A stretch of 35,788 bases of DNA from Candidatus Campbellbacteria bacterium CG22_combo_CG10-13_8_21_14_all_36_13 (lineage in GTDB: Bacteria; Patescibacteriota; Minisyncoccia; Phycocordibacterales; PCTT01), in contig PCTT01000027.1 of assembly GCA_002771585.1 (NCBI GenBank), forward strand, positions 1-35,788. Reading direction: 5' to 3'. The translations under genes were made by a program, and so were the position numbers. Positions within the stretch are counted from its first letter, which is position 1, and every line of letters starts with the position of its first letter. Below are positions 22,455 through 32,013 of this stretch, piece after piece. The notes under the pieces are model-generated. The model did no database searches and was not told the origin of the DNA. It saw only the letters and a list, made by a program, of their open reading frames with translations.

Positions 22455-22478
22455 AATATTACGATATATCGTAATATT
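22455..22478. repeat. 24-bp perfect palindrome around TATTACGATATATCGTAATA
   Basis: AATATTACGATA followed by its exact complement. The central 20 bp recur at 35603-35622, and its halves frame the hairpin at 35671-35720. It could be an operator for the dehydrogenase gene starting at 22386 or a member of a palindrome family. Confidence 0.8.
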
Positions 22479-22626
22479 ATAGAATTAGTAATTCTTAATT
22501 CTTAATTCTTAATTCTTAAACCAATTATATCAACAAAAGCCGATTTATACCAAAAACTCGTCCATTCTGTTTCAACTTTATGGGCTTTTAACTTTGTACT
22601 TTATAGACTTTATGGACTTTACCTGT

Positions 22627-22667
22627 CTGCCGCCTGCCTGCCCTGCCTACCGGCAGGCAGGCGGCAG
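22627..22667. repeat. GC-rich 16-bp perfect hairpin
   Basis: CTGCCGCCTGCCTGCC (22627-22642) and its exact complement (22652-22667) around CTGCCTACC. Further CCTGTC (22622) and GACAGG (22672) pair outside it. It is far richer in G+C than its surroundings and built of CTGCC/GCCTG units. Confidence 0.85.
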
Positions 22668-22704
22668 GCGGGACAGGCATGTGGACTTTATGGACTACTT
22701 TTGC

Positions 22705-22710
22705 TATACT
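22705..22710 (+). promoter_or_regulatory. -10 box of secG; near-leaderless start
   Basis: TATACT at 22705-22710 predicts transcription from about 22717, three bases before the secG ATG. The -35 is weak. No ribosome binding site is possible in so short a leader. Confidence 0.45.
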
Positions 22711-22719
22711 GTTTGTCAC

Positions 22720-22953
22720 ATGGAATTCTTGAAAGAGATATTGCCCTATGTGCAGCTAGCCCTTGGGTTTCTGGTCGTTGTAGGTGTTTTATTACAACAA
22801 TCAGACGCCTCAATCGGTTCAGTTTTTGGCGGAGGAAATGATGCCGGAGGTATAGCACACACAAGGAGGGGTGCAGAAAAAATAATATTTAATGGAACCG
22901 TTGTGGTTTCAATTCTTTTTGTGTTTTCAGTGATCTTTGGGTTATTAGCATAA
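22720..22953 (+). CDS. secG: Protein translocase subunit SecG
   Basis: 77 residues, two membrane helices (about 8-27 and 56-76) joined by the conserved SecG loop LLQQSDASIGSVFGGG. SecG speeds preprotein movement through SecYE driven by SecA, whose gene lies at the other end of this window. A longer frame starting at 22594 runs through a GC-rich palindrome and is not credible; ATG 22720 fits the family length. It is followed after 24 nt by the peptide-binding protein gene. Confidence 0.92.
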   Translation: MEFLKEILPYVQLALGFLVVVGVLLQQSDASIGSVFGGGNDAGGIAHTRRGAEKIIFNGTVVVSILFVFSVIFGLLA

Positions 22954-22977
22954 CGCTCACTGTAACACCTTAATTTT

Positions 22978-24762
22978 GTGAACTTCTCAAAAGAAACATT
23001 TTTGAAGCGTTTTGAAATAAAAGGCGCAAATACATTAGAGGAAACTCTACACAAGATGACTATGGGAGAAAAAGTTTTGTTCTTTTTCTTTGTTTTTTTG
23101 CTTATGTTTTCTGTAATCTCAATGATGGGCAAAATAAACAAATATATTACAGCCGAGGTTCCAACAGAAGGAGGAGAAATGAATGAGGGTGTTATAGGTT
23201 TTCCAAGGTTTATTAACCCCCTACTTGTAAGTTCTGATGCAGACAGAGACCTAGTAGCACTTGTTTATTCTGGTCTAATGAAAGCAGATTCTTCTGGCAA
23301 TTTGATTCCTGATTTAGCGGAAAACTATTATGTATCAGATGATGGACTAGAATATAGATTCATTATAAAAAGCACTGCGCAATTCCACGATGGCACCCCT
23401 GTTACAGCAGATGACGTAATATTTACTATAAACAAAACCAGAGATCCTTTAATAAAAAGTACAAAACGTCCAAATTGGGAGGGTGTTAATGTTGAAAAAA
23501 TAAGCGACAAAGAAATACTTTTCACTCTTAAACATGCGTATTCACCATTTTTAGAAAACACAACAATAGGAATACTACCAAAACATATCTGGGGAAACAT
23601 AGACTCTGAACAATTTGCCTTTTCAAGTTTTAATATAGACGCAATAGGGTCTGGTCCATATATGATAGAAGCTGTAAAAAGAAATTCATCTGGAATACCA
23701 GAGTCTTACAAACTAAAAAGTTTTAAATATTATACTTTGGGCAAACCGCACATAACCAATATAACCTTAAATTTCTTTTCAAATGAAGATTCATTGATTA
23801 GTGCATTCAGAAGCGGAAAGATTAACGCAGTAAACGGCATATCAACAGACACAGCAAAAACATTGAGCAATAATGGTTACCGGGTTGAACAATCTCCGTT
23901 GCCAAGAATTTTTGGTGTATTTCTAAATCAAAATCAAGCAACTATATTTACAGACATAAGCGTAAGAAAAGCGCTTGCAACGGCTATAGACAGAAAATTG
24001 ATTATCAATGAAATACTTAATGGATACGGCACACCAATTACAAGCCCTATTCCAGGATATGCACTCAACCAATCTCTGGCCGGTGAAGGTGTTTATGTTA
24101 AAATTAATGATAATTCTATAAAGTCTGGACCAATACAAAAAGCAGAAGAAATACTAGAAAACGCCGGCTGGAAATTAAATGCAGACACAGGTATAAGAGA
24201 GAAAAAAATAAAAGGCGGTAGCCAAGAGTTAGTTTTCACCGTTGCAACATCAAACGCTGCAGAGCTCAAGGCCGTAGCAGAAATGATTAAGCGTTCGTGG
24301 GAATCTATTGGGGCAAAAGTAAATATAGAGCTATATGAAATTGGAACCCTAAATCAAGAGGTTATAAGACCAAGAAAATATGATGCTCTGCTTTTTGGAG
24401 AAATAATTGGTAGAGAGATGGATTTGTTTGCGTTTTGGCATTCTTCCCAAAGAAATGATCCTGGATTAAATGTGGCGCTTTATGCAAACATAACCGCAGA
24501 CAAGATGTTGGAAAAGATAAGATTGACTGATGATAAGGAGACAAGAGCAGAAAGTTTTGAAATATTTGAAGAAGAAATACAAAAAGACATACCTGCAATA
24601 TTTTTGTATTCACCAGATTTTATATACGCAATACCAAAACACATAAAAGGAGTTATGCTTGGAACAATAACAACTCCTTCTGAGAGATTTCTTGAGGTGC
24701 ATAATTGGTATATAAACACAGAGCGTGTGTGGAAATTTCTAACAAAAGATAACTCTCTGTAA
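22978..24762 (+). CDS. Membrane-anchored family 5 (peptide/nickel type) solute-binding protein
   Basis: 594 residues. Unlike typical lipoprotein versions it has a 31-residue cytoplasmic start, one membrane helix (about 32-50) and no lipobox. The extracytoplasmic SBP_bac_5 domain includes FPRFINPLL, DLVALVYSGLMKAD, the family signature AENYYVSDDGLEYRF followed by FHDGTPVTADDVIFT (about 131-146), and VRKALATAIDRK. It should bind oligopeptides. The start is GTG at 22978, 24 nt after secG. No permease or ATPase genes lie in the window, so it either works with a distant transporter or acts as a surface receptor or chaperone. Confidence 0.85.
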   Translation: MNFSKETFLKRFEIKGANTLEETLHKMTMGEKVLFFFFVFLLMFSVISMMGKINKYITAEVPTEGGEMNEGVIGFPRFINPLLVSSDADRDLVALVYSGLMKADSSGNLIPDLAENYYVSDDGLEYRFIIKSTAQFHDGTPVTADDVIFTINKTRDPLIKSTKRPNWEGVNVEKISDKEILFTLKHAYSPFLENTTIGILPKHIWGNIDSEQFAFSSFNIDAIGSGPYMIEAVKRNSSGIPESYKLKSFKYYTLGKPHITNITLNFFSNEDSLISAFRSGKINAVNGISTDTAKTLSNNGYRVEQSPLPRIFGVFLNQNQATIFTDISVRKALATAIDRKLIINEILNGYGTPITSPIPGYALNQSLAGEGVYVKINDNSIKSGPIQKAEEILENAGWKLNADTGIREKKIKGGSQELVFTVATSNAAELKAVAEMIKRSWESIGAKVNIELYEIGTLNQEVIRPRKYDALLFGEIIGREMDLFAFWHSSQRNDPGLNVALYANITADKMLEKIRLTDDKETRAESFEIFEEEIQKDIPAIFLYSPDFIYAIPKHIKGVMLGTITTPSERFLEVHNWYINTERVWKFLTKDNSL

Positions 24763-24820
24763 AAAACAAAATTAATTAAAAAACATATAAACCTAAAAAT
24801 ATTACAACATTGCTAATAAA

Positions 24821-24850
24821 ACACGAAAGTCTAATAAAAAACCACTTTCG
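24821..24850. terminator. Weak hairpin downstream of the peptide-binding protein gene
   Basis: ACGAAAGT and ACTTTCGT pair over eight positions across a loop of about 13 bases; AT-rich sequence follows. A possible terminator for the secG operon. Confidence 0.4.
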
Positions 24851-24900
24851 TAATAAAAAAGCTTTTTGTAATAAAAATTAATAATTACAAATAAACAATC

Positions 24901-26883
24901 ATGGTAGTAAATAAAAAAACCTCCTCCTTTTCTAGTTCAAATAATCAAAACCACAGAAGAAGGCGCAGACCTGTAATACAAACATATATGAGTGATTCTA
25001 TAAAAAAACCAGAATCTAGAGTTGATTCTTTCAAATCAACAGCGCCAACACAACAGATAAAAAAGGTTGGTTCTGTTTCTAGACGAGGTAATACAAAAAA
25101 CAAAACACACAGCAATTCATCCAAAAGAAAAACAAATACAAGAACTGTTCAAAAGCGAAACGGTGAGCAGGTTAATAAAAAAAGGGAAATACCGATTCAT
25201 CCAGCTGGTGACAATATAAGAATCATACCTCTCGGCGGTGTAGAGGAAATTGGTAAAAATATGTACATAATGGAGTACCAAGATGACATAATCGTAATGG
25301 ACTGTGGTTTTGCATTCAAGAGTGAGGAGACACCGGGAGTAGACTACATACTGCCAAACACCGAATACCTAGAGAAAAGAAAAGAAAAAATAAAAGGTGT
25401 AATAATTACACACGGACACCTAGACCACATAGGAGGCCTTCCCTATGTGATGCACAGAATTGGTAATCCTCCTGTTTACTCTAGAAATCTCACCACAATA
25501 ATGATACAGAAAAAGTATGAGGAATTTAAAGATCTGGAACCCCTAGACCTAAGGGTCGTCGAAAATGATAGCCGTATAAGTCTAGGAAAACTTAAAGTAA
25601 AATTCTTTGGTGTTACACACACAATACCAGATTCTATGGGTGTAATAATAGAAACCCCTTTTGGAAGCATAGTAAACCCAGGAGATTTTAAATTATCACA
25701 CGTAGACGGCAAACCAATTGATGAAGAGGAAGATGCTTACAAAGTATTTGATACTGAAAAAGTATTGTTCTTAATGAGCGACTCTACAAACGTAGAAAAC
25801 CCAGGATTTTCTACACCAGAACACGTTGTAAAAGAAGGTCTAGATAAAGTAATAAAAGAAACCAAAACACGACTAATTATTGGCACCTTCGCGTCTCAAA
25901 TGGAACGAATGATAGGTATTATAAATTCGATAGAAAAATACAACAAAAAACTTGCTGTGGAAGGAAGGAGTATGAAAATCAATATAGAGATAGCAAAACT
26001 GGCCGGTATACTTTCTATGAAACCAGACACACTAATTCCATCAGAAGACATAGAGAAATATCCACCAGACAGAGTTGTAGTACTTGCCACTGGCGCACAA
26101 GGTGAAGAATTTGCAGCTCTTATGCGAATGGCAAGCAAAAATCACAAGTATATAAAAATGAGTGAGAGAGATACGGTTTTACTTTCCTCGTCTGTAATAC
26201 CAGGAAACGAGAATTCTGTACAAAAACTAAAAGACAACATAGCACGCAACGGCGCAAAAATAATTCATTATAGAACTTCAGAAATATTCATACACGGAAG
26301 TGGTCATGGCAACAGAGAAGAAATCAAATGGCTACATAAAAAAATAAAACCAAAATTCTTTATGCCAATCCACGGAACACATTATATGCTACGAATGCAT
26401 GCACAATTGGCAGAAGAGCTGGGTATGCCAAAAGAAAACATCGTGGTGCCAGACAATGGAACCATAGTAGAAATTCAAGACGGCGGTAATAAGCTAGTAA
26501 GACTTGATCTCCAGGCTCCGTCAGACATAGTTGCTGTAGATGGTTTCTCTATTGGAAACATGCAAGATGTTGTTATAAGAGATAGACAGCTATTGTCTGA
26601 GGATGGAATATTCATCATAGTTGTTGCACTAAATACAAGAACTGGAAAACTAAGAAAATCTCCAGATATTATCTCTCGAGGTTTTGTTTATCTACGAGAA
26701 TCACAAAACTTATTACAAGAATCGAGGGTGTTGATAAAGAAAACAGTAGAAGATGCAACAAGATCAATGAATCCTGTCAACTTTGATATCATAAAAGCAG
26801 AAATTACTGACCAAGTGAGAAAATTCTTATTACAAAAAACAGACAAGAAGCCTGTCGTAATTCCTGTTATACTGGGGATATAA
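24901..26883 (+). CDS. rnj: Ribonuclease J
   Basis: 660 residues. The metallo-beta-lactamase/beta-CASP core starts near residue 105 (RIIPLGGVEEIGKN) and carries the zinc motif HGHLDHIGG (His171, His173, Asp175, His176), SDSTNVENPGFS, the beta-CASP region, and FIHGSGHGNREEIKWLHKKIKPKFFMPIHG in two blocks, then a C-terminal domain. It has both endonuclease and 5'-3' exonuclease activity in mRNA decay and RNA maturation. The first ~100 residues are an extra, disordered, strongly basic and Ser/Asn-rich tail that probably binds RNA. Confidence 0.94.
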   Translation: MVVNKKTSSFSSSNNQNHRRRRRPVIQTYMSDSIKKPESRVDSFKSTAPTQQIKKVGSVSRRGNTKNKTHSNSSKRKTNTRTVQKRNGEQVNKKREIPIHPAGDNIRIIPLGGVEEIGKNMYIMEYQDDIIVMDCGFAFKSEETPGVDYILPNTEYLEKRKEKIKGVIITHGHLDHIGGLPYVMHRIGNPPVYSRNLTTIMIQKKYEEFKDLEPLDLRVVENDSRISLGKLKVKFFGVTHTIPDSMGVIIETPFGSIVNPGDFKLSHVDGKPIDEEEDAYKVFDTEKVLFLMSDSTNVENPGFSTPEHVVKEGLDKVIKETKTRLIIGTFASQMERMIGIINSIEKYNKKLAVEGRSMKINIEIAKLAGILSMKPDTLIPSEDIEKYPPDRVVVLATGAQGEEFAALMRMASKNHKYIKMSERDTVLLSSSVIPGNENSVQKLKDNIARNGAKIIHYRTSEIFIHGSGHGNREEIKWLHKKIKPKFFMPIHGTHYMLRMHAQLAEELGMPKENIVVPDNGTIVEIQDGGNKLVRLDLQAPSDIVAVDGFSIGNMQDVVIRDRQLLSEDGIFIIVVALNTRTGKLRKSPDIISRGFVYLRESQNLLQESRVLIKKTVEDATRSMNPVNFDIIKAEITDQVRKFLLQKTDKKPVVIPVILGI

Positions 26884-27107
26884 CTTAAGGTATAGGGTTT
26901 AGGGTATAGGACGCTATGAATTTTCAATTTTCAAACAATTTCCAATGAAATAATTTTTAATGTAGTTTAAGATTTAGATATTTGTTCGCCGGCTGGCGAA
27001 TTTGATATTGTTTAGGGTTTCGTGCTTCGGATTTCGAATTTCGTTGATATTCCTAATTCATAATTCTAAACAAAATATTCTTAATTCTTAATTCATAATT
27101 CAGAACA
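26884..27107. repeat. Gene-free AT-rich repeat spacer
   Basis: GGGTTTAGGGTATAGG-like words, TTCGCC/GGCGAA hairpin (about 26985-27000), TTTCGTGCTTCGGATTTCG, then AATTCTTAATTCATAATTC repeats up to the next start codon. Nothing coding is seen. Confidence 0.5.
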
Positions 27108-28277
27108 ATGGATAGTTATTCTAATATTAAAAAAACAATACGGTGGATATATACATCAAACTTTTTTCTTGTTTTTGTGTATGGAATACCTCTATTCATA
27201 GGGTCCTCTTATCTTGCAACATTTACTGATGATAAAACTGTCGGACTTATATACACAATAGCATCAATAATAACCATCTTTGCATTATTTGGTGTCCTTA
27301 AAATACTTCCAATAATTGGCAACTACAAGACAACCCTTGGTCTGTTGTTTTTGGAGGCTATATCAATCTGTATTCTGGCTCTATCTGGTAATTTTGCATG
27401 GATATTACCTGCATTTATAGTTCACTTTATACTCACCACTGTTTTATCTTTTAATATAGACATATTTCTAGAAAACTATACAAAAGACTCAACAACCGGT
27501 GATGTTAGAGGATTTACGTATGCTTTTGCAAGCATCGCCTGGCTACTTGCACCATTGATTGCCGGATTTGTTCTTGGTCAAACAGAATTATATTGGAAAG
27601 TGTTTGCGGTCGCACTTTTATTTACAATACCTTTTGGGCTGATTATCGCCGTAGCGATGAAAGATTTTAGAGATCCAGTTTACAGAGCAGGAGCTTTTAC
27701 AAAAGATATAAGAAATGTTTTAAAAAATAAAGATGAAAGAAATATATTTTTCTCTGGATTTCTTCTAAAAATATTTTTTGCATGGATGGCAATATATACA
27801 CCAATATATTTGCACAAATATATTGGTTTTAATTTCGAACAAATAGGAATAATTTTTACAGTTATGATGGTGCCGTATATATTACTAGAATGGCCAATAG
27901 GAAGGTTGGAGGATAAGTATTATGGAGAAAAAGAGATATTAATTAGCGGTTTTTTTATAATAGCGATTTCTACTGTATTCTTGTTTTTAATAACAATACC
28001 AAACTTAATAATATGGTCAATTACTCTACTATTAACAAGAGTTGGTGCTGCATTGGTAGAAATATCAACAGAAACATATTTCTTTAAAAAAGTCTCAAGC
28101 TCAGATACAGATGATATAAGTTTCTGGAGAATGCTTGCACCATTTGGCTATGTAGTAGCGCCACTATTTGCATACTTATTTATAACTTTCTTTGGTATGA
28201 AATACATATTCCTATGCATGGGGATATTCATGTTGCTTGGTATGATTTCATCATCAAAAATAAAAGACACTCTATAG
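27108..28277 (+). CDS. Major facilitator superfamily transporter
   Basis: 389 residues with about 12 membrane helices in two halves and a central cytoplasmic loop (about 185-220, MKDFRDPVYRAGAFTKDIRN). Recognisable MFS features include the loop between helices 2 and 3 being short, GRLEDKYYGEKEILISG after helix 8 (the second copy of the G-x-x-x-D-R/K-x-G-R/K motif) and a helix-5 proline. Substrate cannot be told; exporters of this size often move drugs or small metabolites. The stop codon lies within a perfect palindromic terminator. Confidence 0.75.
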   Translation: MDSYSNIKKTIRWIYTSNFFLVFVYGIPLFIGSSYLATFTDDKTVGLIYTIASIITIFALFGVLKILPIIGNYKTTLGLLFLEAISICILALSGNFAWILPAFIVHFILTTVLSFNIDIFLENYTKDSTTGDVRGFTYAFASIAWLLAPLIAGFVLGQTELYWKVFAVALLFTIPFGLIIAVAMKDFRDPVYRAGAFTKDIRNVLKNKDERNIFFSGFLLKIFFAWMAIYTPIYLHKYIGFNFEQIGIIFTVMMVPYILLEWPIGRLEDKYYGEKEILISGFFIIAISTVFLFLITIPNLIIWSITLLLTRVGAALVEISTETYFFKKVSSSDTDDISFWRMLAPFGYVVAPLFAYLFITFFGMKYIFLCMGIFMLLGMISSSKIKDTL

Positions 28278-28292
28278 AGTGTCTTTTATTTT
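28257..28292. terminator. Perfect 36-bp palindromic bidirectional terminator
   Basis: AAAATAAAAGACACTC-TATA-GAGTGTCTTTTATTTT: a 16-bp stem plus self-complementary loop, T-rich on both strands. It ends the MFS gene (its TAG is in the loop) and the convergent HTH gene. Confidence 0.92.
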
Positions 28293-28308
28293 AATTTTTT
28301 ATATTAAC

Positions 28309-29244
28309 CTAATTACTTATGTCTTCTTTTATTGATTTAAAGGCGCTTTGTACTGCACCGATCATATAGTCTCCAATATTCTTGTCTGTGTTTCTTTTTG
28401 CAAATTCTTTTGGTGCATTTCTTAGAAATTCACCAGCTTTCATGTATCCATAAAATGATGTTGCGATAGCGTCTCTCGCAGCCATTTCTGTATGTTGTAG
28501 AGAATCAAATACAGTATTAAACCAGCCATCAGAATCTGTTTTTTGATATAGTGCCATAGCAACATTTTCTGTCTCAAATATAAAAGATTCATATGCAACA
28601 GAAGAAACATCTTTTATATATGCCCAAGCACCAGTTTCTCTAGCTATATAAGGTCCAAATACAATCATAAGAGCAACTAAAAGTGCGCCCGCCTTACTTG
28701 TGACAACAGAAATATCCCATGGTTTTTCTATATCCTGAACAGAAACATGCACCAACTCCTCCTGTGTGTTTGGTATTTTTTCTTCAACCTCTTCTTGTTC
28801 TTCTTGTTCTTTTTGCTGGTCTTCATCAGGTAAGTCCTCCTCAACTCGAGCATCAGACTCGGTGGGAGTTGGATTTACTTCTTCTGATGGGACTTCTTGT
28901 TCTTGTACTTTCTCGGGTTCCACCTCTTGAGATTCACCATCAACAGCAACCTCCAAAACGCCCTCTGCAATTCCAACAGGAGCAATTACCGGGGATTCCT
29001 TTGGTGTTGATTCTACGTTAATCTTGGACAATTTATTTATGGCATTCTTTTTTCTATCACTTTCTATTGTATATTCTTTTAGTTCTCCTTCCTCAACAAA
29101 ACGAATCCTGCCAATCTTTTTTGATCGAACTTTGCCTTCTCTGGCTATTTGGCCAATATAGTCACTGGTATAGCCAGTTATTTCTGCAGCTTTTTTTGCA
29201 GATATATACCTATTCCCCTCTACAAATATGTAGTCATCTTCCAT
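28309..29244 (-). CDS. Membrane-anchored helix-turn-helix protein
   Basis: 311 residues with an unusual order. An N-terminal winged HTH of the excisionase/MerR-like type (about 8-60: YISAKKAAEITGYTSDYIGQ, GKVRSKKIGRIRFVEEGEL) leads into a linker rich in Glu, Pro and Val (about 75-175), then one membrane helix (about 184-203) and about 105 residues outside or in the membrane periphery. DNA binding in the cytoplasm is thus coupled to an anchored sensor-like tail. It could be a one-component membrane regulator or a nucleoid-membrane tether. It is monocistronic between two terminated regions. No target operator was identified. Confidence 0.7.
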   Translation of the reverse strand: MEDDYIFVEGNRYISAKKAAEITGYTSDYIGQIAREGKVRSKKIGRIRFVEEGELKEYTIESDRKKNAINKLSKINVESTPKESPVIAPVGIAEGVLEVAVDGESQEVEPEKVQEQEVPSEEVNPTPTESDARVEEDLPDEDQQKEQEEQEEVEEKIPNTQEELVHVSVQDIEKPWDISVVTSKAGALLVALMIVFGPYIARETGAWAYIKDVSSVAYESFIFETENVAMALYQKTDSDGWFNTVFDSLQHTEMAARDAIATSFYGYMKAGEFLRNAPKEFAKRNTDKNIGDYMIGAVQSAFKSIKEDISN

Positions 29245-29512
29245 ATATAGATATATTGTATGTTAAAAAGCATATTTTTCCATTACATCTGTGTGGATAA
29301 CGAGCCGAGATATGCTTTAGTTTCAAGGACTTAAGAGCTTAACAGTCTGTAGTCAGAAGTCAGTAGTATACGAATTTTCAATTTACAATTTTCAATGTCC
29401 TAATTTTCAAACGTCGTTTTTGAATTTAGATATTCGAGTTTTGATATTGTTTCGGATTTAGTGCTTCGTATATCGGATTTCATTTATATTCTTAATTCCT
29501 AATTCATAATTC
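29245..29512. repeat. Gene-free AT-rich repeat spacer
   Basis: Words such as GAATTTTCAATTTACAATTT, GATATTGTTTCGGATTTAG, GTGCTTCG and TTCTTAATTCCTAATTC. They match those in other spacers of the window. No gene or clear terminator is seen. Confidence 0.5.
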
Positions 29513-30925
29513 TTAATTCTGAAGCCTCTCTCTTATCATCTTCTCAAGCATTGCTGGATCTGCTGAACCTTTTGACAACTTCATACCCTGTCCAACCAAA
29601 AAACGAAGAGATGCCTCTTTACCAGACCTATAATCATCTACAGCATCCTTATTTTCATCAATTATAATCCCCACAATCTTGCCCAATGAGTCAATATCAC
29701 TTACCTGTATAAGAGAATTTTCTTCTGCAATATCCTGAGGAATACCACCTTTTTCATACATAATTCTCAAAACTTCTTTTGCGCCACGAGAAGAAAGCTT
29801 GCCGTCTATTATCATTCTCACAAGCTCCACAAATCTCTCATAATCAATTTCTATTTTATTTGGGACTTCACCATCTTTAAAAAGTCCAACCAAATCAGAC
29901 GATATATAGTTTGATGCAATTTTTATTTCATTTTCATTATTTGTAAACAATAAAACACCGTCCATGAAATCTCCAATCGAGGTCTGGTTTGTATACATGT
30001 TTGCATCATCTTTTTTCAACCCAAGTGATATATATTTTGCTCTTCGTTCTGGTGGAAGTTCTGGCAATTCAGACTTTATAAGCTCAACATCAAATTCCGG
30101 AACTTCGTCTAGTTTCAATTTTGGTAAATCCGGATCTGGAAAGTATCTATAATCATCAGATGTCTCTTTTATTCTTTGCGAAAAAGTTACTTGTCTCATC
30201 TCATCCCATCCTCGTGTCTCCTGTATCACCTTTTGTCCAAGCTCTAGAAGCTCTGTCTGTCTTTTAATTTCATATTCAATGCCTCTCTCTGCAGATCTGA
30301 AAGAATTTATATTTTTTATCTCAACTTTAGTTCCAAAAACATCATTTTTACTTACGGATATGTTCACCTCCACCCTCATCTCCCCCTTTTCCATATTTGC
30401 CTCGGACACACCCAGATATCTCAAAAGTAGTTGTAATTCACGAGCAAAAGCGCCAGCCTCTTCTGCAGAGTGTATTACAGGCTCTGTGACAAGCTCCATT
30501 AGCGGTACACCAGCCCTGTTGAAGTCTACAAGAGAATATTCGCTATCATGACTAGATTTGGCTGTATCTTCCTCAAGATGAATTCTAGTAATAGAAACAC
30601 CATTAAGGGCGCCTCCGCTAACTATAGGATATGCATACTGACTAATTTGATAACCTTTTGGTATGTCTGGATAAAAATAGTTCTTTCTATCAAATTCTGT
30701 AAATGAGGCGATTTTACCACCAAGAGCAACGCCAACCTTTATGACGCTTTTAACGGCTTCTTTATTTATTACAGGAAGGGTGCCTGGGTGAGCCATACAA
30801 ACAGGACAAACATTTACATTTGGCTCCACTTCGTCGGGATCATTTATAGAGTTACAAAACATTTTTGTTTTTGTTTTCAACTCTGCATGTATTTCAAGTC
30901 CTATTGTTGGTTTGTATTTGGTCAT
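29513..30925 (-). CDS. gatB: Asp-tRNA(Asn)/Glu-tRNA(Gln) amidotransferase subunit B
   Basis: 470 residues; the tRNA-binding and kinase subunit of GatCAB, which makes Gln-tRNA and Asn-tRNA by amidation. Diagnostic are GLEIHAELKTKTKMFC (about 9-24), the zinc/Cys region CPVCMAHPGTLPV, the GatB signature DFNRAGVPLMELVTEP and the C-terminal YqeY-like domain (about 325-470). gatA and gatC are not in the window. The start is the first Met before the conserved YKPTIGLEIH. Confidence 0.95.
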   Translation of the reverse strand: MTKYKPTIGLEIHAELKTKTKMFCNSINDPDEVEPNVNVCPVCMAHPGTLPVINKEAVKSVIKVGVALGGKIASFTEFDRKNYFYPDIPKGYQISQYAYPIVSGGALNGVSITRIHLEEDTAKSSHDSEYSLVDFNRAGVPLMELVTEPVIHSAEEAGAFARELQLLLRYLGVSEANMEKGEMRVEVNISVSKNDVFGTKVEIKNINSFRSAERGIEYEIKRQTELLELGQKVIQETRGWDEMRQVTFSQRIKETSDDYRYFPDPDLPKLKLDEVPEFDVELIKSELPELPPERRAKYISLGLKKDDANMYTNQTSIGDFMDGVLLFTNNENEIKIASNYISSDLVGLFKDGEVPNKIEIDYERFVELVRMIIDGKLSSRGAKEVLRIMYEKGGIPQDIAEENSLIQVSDIDSLGKIVGIIIDENKDAVDDYRSGKEASLRFLVGQGMKLSKGSADPAMLEKMIRERLQN

Positions 30926-31041
30926 GGTTAATTTTTAATTTTGAATTTTTAATTTTAATTCAATTTTGAATTTTTTAATATTTTAAAATTTGTTCATTTT
31001 AAATTCATTCAAAATTTTAAATTTAAAATTCATACTTATTT
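30926..31041. repeat. AT-only spacer of AATTTTGAATTTT words
   Basis: Almost entirely A/T, made of overlapping AATTTTAAATT and AATTTTGAATT units that are self-complementary in many registers. The same words fill the interior of the second rnpB cassette (10080-10190). Confidence 0.6.
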
Positions 31042-32013
31042 TTATATGCTTTTAAATTTTTTAATCAAAGAATCTCTAAGATTTTTTATAGAATCATCAT
31101 CGTATACAGATGTCACATATACCTCTTTGCCCATTGCCTTAAACTTTTTTTCAATATTTTCTACCTCACCTTTATCCACCATGTCACTTTTTGTTAATAT
31201 TACTATCTCTGGCCTATTTTCAAGTTCTTTATTGTAGCCCGATACCTCTTTTCGTATTGATTCATATGCATCCATTACGTCTTCATTTTCCATAGAAACA
31301 CAATGTAGTAACATTTTTGTTCTTAAAATGTGTCTTAAAAATTTGTGCCCCAAACCCTTACCCTCTGATGCTCCTTCTATAAGACCGGGTATATCGGCCA
31401 ATATATATCCATACATCGCACCAAGATGTGGCGACAAGGTTGTAAACTCATATTCCCCAACCTTTGAATGAGCATTTGTTAGCTCATTCAACAAACTAGA
31501 CTTACCGGCATTAGGAAGACCTATAAATCCAGCATCAGCAATAATCCGAAGTTCTATATTAAACCTACCACTTTCTCCAATTTTCCCTTTTGTAAATTCT
31601 TGTGGAGTACGATTTATCGAGCTTTTAAAATGCTCATTACCCAAACCACCGTGCCCACCCTTTAATATTAGAATTGATTCCCCGTCATTTACCAAATCAA
31701 AAGTATCTCCTGTTTCAATATTTGTCACAAAAGATCCTAGTGGTAGATCTATTATCAAATCTTCTCCGTTTCTGCCATGCATACTGTTTTTACCTCCAGG
31801 AATACCGTTTTCTGCCGCAAACTCTTGATTGTGAGCATACTTAGCAAGTAAACTTGAGTCTCTAACAGCCCTCACAAAAACATTCCCGCCATTACCACCA
31901 TTTCCACCAGAAGGCCCACCTTTTGGCTTAAATTTTTCACGATGAAACTGCACGACCCCGTCGCCTCCTCTTCCTGCTCTTATATTAAATTTTAGCTCGT
32001 CTACAAATTTCAT
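31042..32013 (-). CDS. obg: GTPase Obg (CgtA)
   Basis: 323 residues. The Gly-rich Obg fold opens MKFVDELKFNIRAGRGGDG, then GGPSGGNGGNGGNVFV (about 33-48). The G domain has G1 GLPNAGKSS (about 163-171), switch/G3 DIPGLIEGA and G4 TKSD. Obg acts in large ribosomal subunit assembly and stress responses. It ends soon after the G domain, so the C-terminal OCT domain of longer Obg proteins is absent, which is common. Same strand as gatB, 116 nt apart. Confidence 0.94.
   Translation of the reverse strand: MKFVDELKFNIRAGRGGDGVVQFHREKFKPKGGPSGGNGGNGGNVFVRAVRDSSLLAKYAHNQEFAAENGIPGGKNSMHGRNGEDLIIDLPLGSFVTNIETGDTFDLVNDGESILILKGGHGGLGNEHFKSSINRTPQEFTKGKIGESGRFNIELRIIADAGFIGLPNAGKSSLLNELTNAHSKVGEYEFTTLSPHLGAMYGYILADIPGLIEGASEGKGLGHKFLRHILRTKMLLHCVSMENEDVMDAYESIRKEVSGYNKELENRPEIVILTKSDMVDKGEVENIEKKFKAMGKEVYVTSVYDDDSIKNLRDSLIKKFKSI

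Larger units (their letters stand above)
22387..22719. repeat. Gene-free spacer of repeats upstream of secG
   Basis: Contains, in order: AAGTCAAAAGTCCCTAAAGT words (22400-22430), a 24-bp perfect palindrome (22455-22478), about four tandem TTAATTC heptamers (22488-22518), CTTTATAGACTTTATGGACT words (22590-22620) and a GC-rich hairpin (22627-22667). No gene is seen. Confidence 0.6.

Noticed and set aside
22488..22518. A CRISPR-like array
   Set aside because: The tandem units are only seven bases long with no spacers, and no cas genes are present in the window.
22594..22719. An N-terminal extension of SecG
   Set aside because: The added stretch reads through a GC-rich perfect hairpin and repeat words; family length and homology start at ATG 22720.
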